From Flavobacteriaceae bacterium (GTDB taxonomy: Bacteria > Bacteroidota > Bacteroidia > Flavobacteriales > Flavobacteriaceae), in contig JANQHL010000105.1 in the NCBI GenBank assembly GCA_028277085.1, positions 1 through 47,517 of the forward strand: a DNA stretch of 47,517 nucleotides. Direction: 5' to 3'. Positions 1 through 7,528 of this stretch are shown piece after piece. The position numbers were made by a program, and so were the translations under genes. Every line of letters starts with the position of its first letter. The first letter of the stretch is position 1. A model generated the notes under the pieces. It worked only from the letters and a program-made list of their open reading frames with translations, was not told the origin of the DNA and did not search any database.

Positions 1-1007
1 TTGTTGTTCTGAATTTCTACGTTGTAATGCCGTTCTAGTTTTCTGAGTATATGGTCAAATGGCATGTTTCGAAACACTAATCGTCCCTCTATCCAAGCAG
101 TGTAGGTGCCCGTGACCACTTCCTTAGTGGTGATTTCCCTGTTTGTTCGCTGAAAACGGCCCTTTACCCCAGGAGCCAACACTATAGGCTCAGAAGTTTC
201 CGTTGTTTCGGAAAGAGCCACCGAACCCTTGACCAACACTACATCGGTAGTGGTATCTTCCGGATAATGGGAAACATTGAATTCCGTTCCTAACACGGCC
301 ACATCAAGGGCAGAAGCATTCACAACAAATTGGTGCGCCGCATCATGGGCTACGTCAAAATAGGCCTCGCCCTCCAAAAAAACCTCTCTATCTTTTCCTT
401 GGATAAATTGTACAGGGTATTTCAGGGATGTTCCTGCATTCAAGAATACGATGGTACCATCTGAAAGATGGACTTCAAACCTTTTCCCATAGGGAACTGC
501 CAACGTATTGTACACCAACTCAGTTGCCGTTTCGCTACCTTCATACACCAACTCGTTTCCGTTTTGCTGTCCCACAATCGTTCCGTCGGCATTCACCACC
601 TGGGTGTTGCCATCGGTAGTAATTACTTCTAGAACCCCATTGTCTAATTCCAGAGTAATAACCTCATCTTTTGGAACCAATAATTCTTCCCGTGAGCGCT
701 CAAAATATCCTTGTTGGTAAAAAAAAGTCAGGGCAATTAAGCCAACAAAGACCGCAGCAATAGCCGAGATAGAAATCAATCGTTTTTGTTTTCGGTTAGG
801 CTGGACTATGTTGGTATAGATTCTGTCCGCTACCTTTTCGTCCAAATCGGGATAGTCCCTTAACAACTCGGCAACTGATTCAACTGTGGGAAAATCAGGT
901 AGCTCTTCGGATTCCCTAAAATAGTTGACCAAGGCCTGAATTTCTTCCTTACTGCATTTCCTTCGGATATATTTTTCAAACAGTTCTTTCATCTCGAAAT
1001 CATCCAT
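1..1007 (-). CDS. FecR-family anti-sigma factor (3' end cut by window edge)
   Basis: Reading the minus strand from an ATG at 1007 gives an open frame to the window edge (335 residues seen). Residues 1-70 form a charged cytoplasmic part. A membrane segment follows at about 77-97 (RLISISAIAAVFVGLIALTF). The periplasmic FecR domain is recognisable by PYGKRFEVHLSDGTIVFLNA and by GEAYFDVAHD, and the C-terminal part (RLVFRNMPFDHILRKLERHY) matches the start of the DUF4974 domain. Known members sit in the inner membrane, hold an ECF sigma factor and receive a signal from a TonB-dependent receptor. The sigma gene lies 202 bp upstream on the same strand, so the pair probably controls a SusC/SusD-type system beyond the left edge; that part is inference. 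Confidence 0.93.
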   Translation of the reverse strand, partial: MDDFEMKELFEKYIRRKCSKEEIQALVNYFRESEELPDFPTVESVAELLRDYPDLDEKVADRIYTNIVQPNRKQKRLISISAIAAVFVGLIALTFFYQQGYFERSREELLVPKDEVITLELDNGVLEVITTDGNTQVVNADGTIVGQQNGNELVYEGSETATELVYNTLAVPYGKRFEVHLSDGTIVFLNAGTSLKYPVQFIQGKDREVFLEGEAYFDVAHDAAHQFVVNASALDVAVLGTEFNVSHYPEDTTTDVVLVKGSVALSETTETSEPIVLAPGVKGRFQRTNREITTKEVVTGTYTAWIEGRLVFRNMPFDHILRKLERHYNVEIQNN

Positions 1008-1098
1008 AATGGTATTGGTGTTTATACAGTATACCCTTGAACAAGCCTTGACTACTACTCAGCGGTAACATTTTTTATCAAAAGCGTATTTGTAAGCT

Positions 1099-1124
1099 AA
1101 CCCCCTACGATAGTATTGGGGGTT
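1099..1124. other. Hairpin between sigma gene and fecR-like gene
   Basis: AACCCCC at 1099-1105 pairs perfectly with GGGGGTT at 1118-1124 around a 12-nt loop. No T-run follows on the minus strand, so it is not a textbook terminator. It could reduce transcription from the sigma gene into the anti-sigma gene. Confidence 0.35.
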
Positions 1125-1209
1125 ATTATATTGACATTCAACATGATGGGACTATACCAAACCTTTAAAGAAAATCTCAAAATTTTAGTAGAAAAGAAGA
1201 ATTATGGAG

Positions 1210-1806
1210 CTACACCCATTCCGAAGAAAGTAAGAACAAGGTCAACGTGATATCGCGATTGTCTATCAAAAAGTTACGCAGGGTTTCCAACGCCTTGCTC
1301 ATTTGATTACGGACAGTATGCGGTGAGATGTCCAGCTCACGCCCAATGTCTTCATAGCTCAAGCCCTCATTCCGTGACATTTCGAATATCAGGCGTCGTT
1401 TCGGTGGCAGTTGGTTCAGTGCCTCTTCTTTAAGGGCTTCCAGTTCTGCCTCTCGCATAAGCCGTTCTGTGGGATTGGCAAACTTTTGGCTACGGTAAAA
1501 AATCTCCTCACGTAATTTGAGGTTGTTGGCCGCCTTTTTCAGGAACTTAATGTTCTGGTTTCGGGTGATGGTAAACAGGTAGGAACGAAAAGAAAGATTG
1601 GGATCAAGAGTCGCACGTTTAGTCCAAATCTTCATAAATACATCCTGTACAATTTCCTCAGCATAGGTTTCCCGACACACCATGGAGAGACTGAACTTAT
1701 AAAGCTCATTCCGGTACGCATCAAACAAGGTGCGGAACGCTTTTTCATTGCCGGCAATGAGCTCCTTGACAAGTAATCGGTCGCTATGTTCCTCCCGTTC
1801 AGCCAT
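1210..1806 (-). CDS. ECF RNA polymerase sigma factor (FecI-like)
   Basis: A 198-residue protein with the two-domain plan of ECF sigma factors. Region 2 covers about residues 28-90 (LFDAYRNELYKFSLSMV, then EEIVQDVFMKIW, then SFRSYLFTITRN). Region 4 covers about 120-180, with the helix-turn-helix LSYEDIGRELDISPHTVRNQ. It directs RNA polymerase to a small set of promoters, usually those of a polysaccharide or iron-uptake receptor operon, and is held inactive by the FecR-like protein encoded just downstream. The C-terminal tail (LTLFLLSSEWV) is hydrophobic, as often seen in Bacteroidota members. No TAnnTTTG promoter was found upstream. Confidence 0.93.
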   Translation of the reverse strand: MAEREEHSDRLLVKELIAGNEKAFRTLFDAYRNELYKFSLSMVCRETYAEEIVQDVFMKIWTKRATLDPNLSFRSYLFTITRNQNIKFLKKAANNLKLREEIFYRSQKFANPTERLMREAELEALKEEALNQLPPKRRLIFEMSRNEGLSYEDIGRELDISPHTVRNQMSKALETLRNFLIDNRDITLTLFLLSSEWV

Positions 1807-2320
1807 TGAGTTGTCTAATCAGCCAAAGCAGTACGGAAGGCTTCGTTCAGGTTCATCGGTTTGGGGGACTTTTCTGCACTAAATCGCTTTAAATTAATCC
1901 GATTTTAATATAGAACTAACCCTAAGTTAACGCAATTAAATTCAAACCTCCAAATAGCGTTTTCGAAAAAACTAGTCCTTTTTTTCGTAAAAAAAGTCGG
2001 GTTCCCTTGTCATCATTGAGGCCTTTCCAGAAAAGGTAAATGTACAGTATACACTAAAAAAGTATGGAAGCGTAAGAATCCTCTTTATGGTCCTTAACAG
2101 TTTTTTCCTTGGTGTCCTTGCTTCATCCCCAAGTTGACTTTTTAAAATCTCCTAGTAATTTTGAGTATGAGTGGTTGTATGTATTTGCTACTTAATGTTT
2201 AGCCGACTGATTCAATACAACTTTATTAAAAAGCGTTACTGGATGATTACGCTATTTCACGTCAAAACCGTAAGTCAGATCCTTTTTAAGGCATTTTAGC
2301 AATATGACATTGCAAACAGA

Positions 2321-2357
2321 AAAAGGCTTCAGAATTTGAAATTCTCTTAAGCCTTTT
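2321..2357. terminator. Long two-part hairpin, bidirectional terminator candidate
   Basis: AAAAGGCTT (2321-2329) pairs with AAGCCTTTT (2349-2357), and inside it AGAATTT pairs with AAATTCT around a single G. Total pairing is 16 bp. The architecture is the same as the hairpin at 10759-10787 (both have ATTTGAAAT at the tip), so it may be a repeated terminator-like element. No gene ends directly before it. Confidence 0.45.
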
Positions 2358-2374
2358 GTTTGTACGGCTCTCCC

Positions 2375-2530
2375 TCACTTCGACAACACTTCGACAGACT
2401 CAGTACCGGTCTCTTAAGGTAAACTCGCTCGATATAAACCTGTCTTTCGACAGGCAGGCTTCTCGCAACAACAGGGTAAAAACACATTCTAGTGCAGCGC
2501 TTTTTGCGTTTCGCTCCCCTGCCGGTTTAG
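2375..2530. repeat. Composite intergenic palindromic repeat, copy 1
   Basis: Contains CACTTCGACA / ACTTCGACAGACTCAGTA pieces, then a GTAAACTCGCTCG block, then the palindrome CCTGTCtttcGACAGG at 2439-2454 followed by CAGGCTTCTCGC. The same blocks in the same order recur at about 3560-3660, 7089-7260 and 10851-10980. It is non-coding. Confidence 0.75.
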
Positions 2531-2710
2531 TTATGGCAATATTACGTTTTCTTAAATTCTTTTGGTAAAGCGACTAGCTATCGTTTTTTTCTTTACCTTA
2601 TTTATGAAATTTCTCCCCCTCAATATTTTTTGCATGCCCCGAATCCTTCCGACGTATTAAATCGGACGCAAGAATAGTATTGAAGTTAGTCAATCTTTAA
2701 ATCGAAAAAT

Positions 2711-3511
2711 ATGAGTCAATTCAGTCATACTACCGCACGAATAGGGGTTTGGAATTTAGCGGGCTATCACCCGATATTGGATGAAAAATTTGAAAATCAA
2801 ATTGATGGTCTTGCCATTTTAGATGCAGAAATTGTTACGCTTGTTGAGGTAAAGCCAATTACCTACATCGATAGACTTATCGAAGGGTTAGAACAAAAGG
2901 GATGTGTTTACGAAAAAAGGATTTTACCGCAGCCCGGTGATTTAAATATCGGTGTATTATTTAAAACAGGAATTGAAGCGGGGGACCCACAATTCATTCC
3001 GGGTTCTGATGGCGATTACGATGGTGGCCGAAAAGCGTTTTCAATTGATATGCAGGTAGGTGAGTTTGACTTTCATTTAATTGCAGTTCACCTAAAATCA
3101 GGCCGAGACAAACCAGAACAGGAATTGCGAGATTCCCAGTGTAAAGTAATTGGAGAATACATTACGCATTATCGCAATCAACCCGGTCAAAAGCGAAAGC
3201 CAATTTTATTGATGGGGGATTTCAATATGATTCCAGGTCAGGATGTAAGCAACTTCCATCATTTAGGAGGGGACGATGTTATGGACTTTCTATCCTCATG
3301 GGATTTACAAGCCAGGTTTTCTCATATTTTGCCCCAGGGAAGGGCAAATCTGCTGGACGGTTTTGCGATTACCAGAACCTATACAAGGGAATACATAAGA
3401 GGGAGTTTACGACTATTTCCGATGCATTGGACCTTGGAAATGGGAAGGGCAAAATTCAGGGATACGGTTTCTGATCATTTACCCTTCGTCGCTTCTTTTA
3501 GAATAGATTGA
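2711..3511 (+). CDS. Endonuclease/exonuclease/phosphatase (EEP) fold protein
   Basis: 266 residues with the ordered motifs of the EEP (DNase I-like) superfamily: WNLAGY with N15, a metal-binding glutamate in LVEV (E46), HLKS near 125, GDFN near 170 and the terminal SDH (S254-H256). These residues bind a divalent metal and cut phosphodiester or phosphomonoester bonds. No signal peptide is evident, so a cytoplasmic role is likely. Substrate cannot be told from sequence: DNA, nucleotide or phospholipid are all possible in this fold. The gene stands alone, with repeat-rich DNA on both sides. Confidence 0.85.
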   Translation: MSQFSHTTARIGVWNLAGYHPILDEKFENQIDGLAILDAEIVTLVEVKPITYIDRLIEGLEQKGCVYEKRILPQPGDLNIGVLFKTGIEAGDPQFIPGSDGDYDGGRKAFSIDMQVGEFDFHLIAVHLKSGRDKPEQELRDSQCKVIGEYITHYRNQPGQKRKPILLMGDFNMIPGQDVSNFHHLGGDDVMDFLSSWDLQARFSHILPQGRANLLDGFAITRTYTREYIRGSLRLFPMHWTLEMGRAKFRDTVSDHLPFVASFRID

Positions 3512-4160
3512 AAATTTTAAAAATATCAAGCTTTTAGCCGCTATCAAAAGTGCCACACTTTGGTGTAGTTCAGTGCATCGCTCCGGATAAACCTGTCTGC
3601 ATACCAAAGGCATGTAAACCAACATGCAGGCTTCTTGCAACAACAGGGTAAAAAGCATCGCTATAAGTAACCGAACTGCATGCCTTTAGAAACTCATTGT
3701 AATGAATTCCAATGTAATGCTTAAAGGGAAGAACTATATTCTGTCAAGAAATTACCAACTAGTTGGAATAAGGAGCCTAAAACAACCAAAATCACTCCGG
3801 TTTCCATCCTAGAGTTCTTATCCCTAGTCGTTTTGTGATTAAAGATCCAGGGGAGGATAGATTTTGACGAAAAAATTAAAAGCCCAGTGGGGCTAATTTT
3901 TCAAATTGTTATGAAATTATTAGGTTGTCATTTTGGAAGACTTTTTTAGAGTCATTACGCGCGCGTAACAGAAACCAACGAACTTTTTGAAATTGTTTTT
4001 CTTAAAGAGAAAGGGAATGCCAAAGCGTCTCCTGATTCAAATACTTTATTATCTGGTTAATCTTCTTCATGACCGATATGAATTTACCTTAACATCAAAC
4101 ATAAATCCTAACTTGTTGATGGTATCTTGAACAAGAACGGTAGTTCTCAATAGGGGATAA
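3512..4160. other. Gene-free stretch, about 650 bp
   Basis: Contains a composite repeat copy (about 3560-3660) and AT-rich DNA. A small dyad AGAAC-ggta-GTTCT lies just upstream of the next gene (about 4136-4149). No coding sequence is supported. Confidence 0.65.
3560..3660. repeat. Composite intergenic palindromic repeat, copy 2
   Basis: Shares with 10868-10961 the run TTCAGTGCATCG / GGATAAACCTGTC and a nested inner hairpin (TGCATACC-aaa-GGCATGTA), followed by GCAGGCTTCTTGC. The palindrome proper lies at 3592-3630. It also shares AACAACAGGGTAAAAA with copy 1. Confidence 0.75.
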
Positions 4161-5081
4161 ATGAAAAAAAGAATCGTAGTACTCACAGGAATCCTCTTTA
4201 CATTGATTTCAGGCTGTCAACCGGGCAACAATAAACTTCTTGGACTATTGGGAAGGCCTCACATATCCCCGGATGGAACCAAAATTGTTTTTGTTCATGC
4301 AGATAACCCCGATACTGGCGTTTGGGAAATTTATTCAGCGGGTATAGATGGAAGTGATTTAAGGCAACTCACAAATTTTCCCGAAGCAAGGATAAAAAAA
4401 GGGCCTGTGTGGTCCCCAGATAGCAAAAAAATTGCCTTTCATGCGGACATCGATACAGGAGCACAAATTTTTGCAATGGCCCCCGATGGTCAAGACCTGG
4501 AGCAGCTGACCAACTTACCAGGCTATAATGTTGAACCTCATTGGTCGATTGATGGAGCAAAGATCATCTTTAATCAATCTGTGCCTTCGAAGGGAACCGT
4601 AAAGATGCTAATGATGGATTCGGACGGCTCCAATGTCAAAACACTCCCCAATCCAGACGGAAAAAACTGGTATCCAAGAATGATTCTTGATGGACAGATC
4701 TTATTTACCTCGGATGTTCACCATAAGGACTTTTATGACATATTTCTTATGAACACTGATAGTACCAACGTAAGACAACTTACTTCTGTGTTGGCCATCA
4801 ATTGGTTTCCGGAATGTTCCCCGGATGGAAAGAGGATGGTCTTTACAAGCAATCGGGATGATCCTGAACTGAGCGATTCAGGCAATTATAACATTTATAT
4901 GATGGATATGAATGGAACCAACATCAAAAGACTCACAGATCTTCCAGGCCAGGAACTACATCCTAAGTGGCATCCTTCAGGGCAGAAACTCATATTTGAA
5001 AGACACAACGATGGGCCACTTGGTATTTATCTGTTTGATATTGTATCCGGAGAAATGGATAAAATTAGTTTTACAAAATAA
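4161..5081 (+). CDS. TolB-like beta-propeller lipoprotein (PD40 repeats)
   Basis: 306 residues. The N-terminus MKKRIVVLTG...LISGC is a lipoprotein signal with C19 as the lipidation site. The rest consists of PD40 repeats with the recurring pattern SPDGxKIxF: ISPDGTKIVFVHAD, WSPDSKKIAFHAD, WSIDGAKIIFNQ, CSPDGKRMVFTSNRDD and WHPSGQKLIFERH, each linked to a DGxxLxxLT blade. The family folds as a six-bladed propeller and usually mediates protein or ligand binding in the envelope, as TolB does with Pal. It is followed after 41 bp by an exported FGE-like protein, so the two are probably co-transcribed. The binding partner is unknown. Confidence 0.82.
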   Translation: MKKRIVVLTGILFTLISGCQPGNNKLLGLLGRPHISPDGTKIVFVHADNPDTGVWEIYSAGIDGSDLRQLTNFPEARIKKGPVWSPDSKKIAFHADIDTGAQIFAMAPDGQDLEQLTNLPGYNVEPHWSIDGAKIIFNQSVPSKGTVKMLMMDSDGSNVKTLPNPDGKNWYPRMILDGQILFTSDVHHKDFYDIFLMNTDSTNVRQLTSVLAINWFPECSPDGKRMVFTSNRDDPELSDSGNYNIYMMDMNGTNIKRLTDLPGQELHPKWHPSGQKLIFERHNDGPLGIYLFDIVSGEMDKISFTK

Positions 5082-5122
5082 AACAGGGTTCGCAACCGGA
5101 CGTTTAAAAACAACTGACCAAT

Positions 5123-6514
5123 ATGAAAGGATTCACGATTTTAGCCTTTGCCATTCTAGCCAATATCTCCTTTGCTTCTGATTTAAAGATTGCTAAACCC
5201 ATTTTATACATTGATAACGATTCGGCCTATGCAGTATTTAACCTGGAGTGGAAAAATGCCTGGAAAAACCAACAGAACAACGATGCGATATGGTTGTTTT
5301 GTAAGCTTAAACCCAAAAACGGACCCTCCAGGCACATTAAGGTTATGCCTTCGGGGCATCAACTGGTGAGTACATTTTCCGGACAAGATTCCAGTCCCCA
5401 AATTATGCCTTCCACTGATGGTGTAGGCCTGTTTGTTTCGCCACAAAATAACTTCAAAGGAAACATCAATGTAACATTAAAAATTCATCTTGACCGCAAG
5501 GATTTTAAAGGAGCGAATACCAAGAACTCATCATTTGATGTTTTCGGTATTGAAATGGTCAGGATTCCTTCGGGCAGTTTTTTTATAGGTAGCACGAATA
5601 ACTCAGCAAGGAAATACGGAGCCTTTTACGATCCAAAAGGCAATGCCCCAATCAAGATAGTCTCAGAAAATCAGGTTTTTGAGATTTCAAATAGTGGGGA
5701 TATCTATTACGATGTCATTGAGGGATATGAAGGTGACCAAATTGGCCGAATTCCTTCGGATTACCCTAAGGGGTATAAATCGTTCTTTATTATGAAATAT
5801 GAATTGACCGAGAAAAGTTATGTTGATTTTTTGAATAATCTAACTCCAAATCAAGCCCAGGAACTAATAATACATGAAGAAGATAACTATAGTGGAAAAA
5901 TCTCATTAAATAGTAATAAATATGTGTCTGATCAACCGAATAGGCCTTGCTCATTTGTTGGATGGGATGATGCCATGGCATTTGCAGACTGGGCGGGTTT
6001 GCGCCCAATGACCGAATTCGAGTATACTAAAGCCGCTAGAGGAGGACTATTGCCAAAGGGAGTTGACTATCCCTGGGGTTTAGAGGGCAAACAGTATGTT
6101 CAAAGAATTCCTGACGAAAACGGTAATCTAATCATGCGAAACGGTTGGGATGAGTCCAAGTTATCGGATGAGAACAAGGTATATTTTGGAGCATCTAATT
6201 ATGGGGTGATGGACTTATCAGGTAGTTTGTGGGAAAGGGTTATCTCAATAGGTCACAAAATGGGAAGAAGTTTTAGGGGAACACATGGAGATGGATTCCT
6301 TACCGAAAAAGGTAGAGCGACCAACAGCGATTGGCCGAATGGGGATGAGAATTCTGGAGGTATCGGTTTTCGGGGAGGAGGTTTTTATGGCTATAATCGA
6401 GAGTATCATGAATTCAATCCTTTTAGCCCCGTACCATTCAGACCCTATGGGAGTTGGCATGGGGCGGTTAGAAGTGTCGCTTACGGAACCCGATTTGTTA
6501 GAACAAACAACTAA
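5123..6514 (+). CDS. Exported FGE/SUMF1-fold protein, probably not a formylglycine enzyme
   Basis: 463 residues. A signal peptide (MKGFTILAFAILANISFA) decides the start. Residues about 22-140 are a beta-rich region I do not recognise. From about 145 the FGE-sulfatase fold is clear: EMVRIPSGSFFIGS, FFIMKYELTEKSYVDFLN, RPCSFVGWDDAMAFADWAGL, RPMTEFEYTKAARGG, YPWG, GVMDLSGSLWERV, GFRGGGFYG and YGTRFVRT. True formylglycine-generating enzymes carry a copper-binding Cys pair after the RGGSF motif. Here that segment has no cysteine, so oxidase activity is unlikely and a binding role fits better. It is flanked by a propeller lipoprotein and an NTF2-like protein with tight spacing. Confidence 0.82.
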   Translation: MKGFTILAFAILANISFASDLKIAKPILYIDNDSAYAVFNLEWKNAWKNQQNNDAIWLFCKLKPKNGPSRHIKVMPSGHQLVSTFSGQDSSPQIMPSTDGVGLFVSPQNNFKGNINVTLKIHLDRKDFKGANTKNSSFDVFGIEMVRIPSGSFFIGSTNNSARKYGAFYDPKGNAPIKIVSENQVFEISNSGDIYYDVIEGYEGDQIGRIPSDYPKGYKSFFIMKYELTEKSYVDFLNNLTPNQAQELIIHEEDNYSGKISLNSNKYVSDQPNRPCSFVGWDDAMAFADWAGLRPMTEFEYTKAARGGLLPKGVDYPWGLEGKQYVQRIPDENGNLIMRNGWDESKLSDENKVYFGASNYGVMDLSGSLWERVISIGHKMGRSFRGTHGDGFLTEKGRATNSDWPNGDENSGGIGFRGGGFYGYNREYHEFNPFSPVPFRPYGSWHGAVRSVAYGTRFVRTNN

Positions 6515-6515
6515 A

Positions 6516-7010
6516 ATGCTTAATCGTAAACTTATGGAAACAAGAAACAAATTTTGGGGCCTTGCAACAGCCATCATTTTAATCACTACTTGCGGAACCT
6601 TTAGTTCCATTGCCCAAAGCAACGATACCTTAAAAATTAGACAAGTAATAGACAAGTACATAGTTGGATGGCGTGATGGCAATAAGGAGTTACTTCGAGA
6701 GGCCTTTGACCAAAATGCAGGTGTGGTCTTATGGATAGATAAAAAAGAAGACCCCGAGCGTCTGAAGTTTATGAGTTTGTATGATTTGGTCCAAAGGGTA
6801 AAGGTTCAAAAAGAATACGGTATAGGTTACTCGATTACAAGTCTGCAAATTGTGGATTCTAAACTGGCCATTGCGTTCGTTAATGTTCCACTAGGTGATA
6901 ATCACTACATCGATTGTCTAGAGTTGCAAAAAATTAACGGTAGGTGGAAGATTGTGCTTAAATCATATGTATTTTTTGCAAAATCCAGTACAAAGGACTT
7001 ACCAAATTAA
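6516..7010 (+). CDS. Exported NTF2-fold (lumazine-binding/SnoaL-like) protein
   Basis: 164 residues from the ATG one base after the FGE-like stop; an ATG at 6534 (METRNKFWG) is an equally good start. A hydrophobic stretch (FWGLATAIILITTCGTFSSIAQ) looks like a signal peptide. The mature part begins DTLKIRQVIDKYIVGWRDGN, typical of NTF2-like 'putative lumazine-binding' proteins, and ends with the expected beta strands (HYIDCLELQKINGRWKIVLKSYVF). Such proteins form a cone with a ligand pocket; some are enzymes, many are not. It probably ends the operon that starts at 4161. An open frame extends upstream to 6285 but overlaps the FGE-like gene in another frame and is not supported. Confidence 0.72.
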   Translation: MLNRKLMETRNKFWGLATAIILITTCGTFSSIAQSNDTLKIRQVIDKYIVGWRDGNKELLREAFDQNAGVVLWIDKKEDPERLKFMSLYDLVQRVKVQKEYGIGYSITSLQIVDSKLAIAFVNVPLGDNHYIDCLELQKINGRWKIVLKSYVFFAKSSTKDLPN

Positions 7011-7528
7011 ACCTAATTTAAGATGGATAAGCAAGAGCAAGAAAATTAAAAATCGCAGTAAATACAATACTTACTGAGGTTTATCTGCTCCCCCTCACTT
7101 CGACAAGCTCAGTGTAACAGCCAGTGCAGCGGCTGGGCTTCACTCCCTTCGACGATGCTCAGGGTAAACTCGCTCAGGATAAACCTCTCGCCCAGCCCTT
7201 TTCACGAAAAAAGACATCCACTATCGTGGATGGCTTTGGTCTCACTTCGCTCCCCACGAAATACTATTTTCGATCCAATTTTATGAAGATGCCCGTAAAC
7301 TCTATGATTTAACGGAATCACTTATTTACTGTAATCCAGACCTAAACAGGCAATACAACAGATTACATCCCTCTATGTAATTAAATCATTTTCTTAACCC
7401 TTAAGAATTTACCTGACTTCTCCATTACCCTTTAATGGTTATATTTATTGAATGCCCCTTGCGGGCATCCGAGTTGCTATTGGACTGATAAGGTATTAAA
7501 TCCTACATTAAATAGTCGACCTAACCAT
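7011..7528. other. Gene-free stretch with repeats, about 500 bp
   Basis: Holds repeat copy 3 and an orphan copy of the tRNA-Asn tail and terminator (about 7203-7252). The remaining DNA to 7528 shows no gene. The region just before the permease start contains CCTTGCGGGCATCC, which reads as repeat-like rather than coding. Confidence 0.6.
7089..7260. repeat. Composite repeat copy 3 with orphan tRNA-tail terminator
   Basis: Starts with CACTTCGACAAGCTCAGTG, continues with CCCTTCGACGATGCTCAGGG and GTAAACTCGCTCAGGAT, and ends with a hairpin (ATCCAC-tatc-GTGGAT) plus GGTCTCACTTCGCTCCCC. That last part is nearly identical to the sequence following the tRNA-Asn gene at 10985-11034, but no tRNA is present here. 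Confidence 0.75.

Larger units (their letters stand above)
1807..2710. other. Gene-free stretch, about 900 bp
   Basis: No convincing gene. It holds AT-rich upstream DNA of the sigma gene (1807-2300), a strong hairpin (2321-2357) and a composite palindromic repeat (about 2375-2530). Short open frames here are repeat sequence read as protein. Confidence 0.7.

Noticed and set aside
2356-2568. 70-residue open frame in the repeat region
   Set aside because: It is the composite palindromic repeat read as protein; the same is true at 7124-7312 and 10738-10995.
6285-6515. Upstream extension of the NTF2-like gene
   Set aside because: It runs through the FGE-like gene in another frame; the signal peptide begins only after 6516.
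6245-6682. 145-residue minus-strand open frame
   Set aside because: It is antisense to the FGE-like and NTF2-like genes and has no family pattern.
7448-7528. Longer N-terminus for the NCS1-type permease (MNAPCGHPSCYW...)
   Set aside because: It reads through repeat-like DNA, adds no family feature, and MKETTDF at 7529 gives the normal start.
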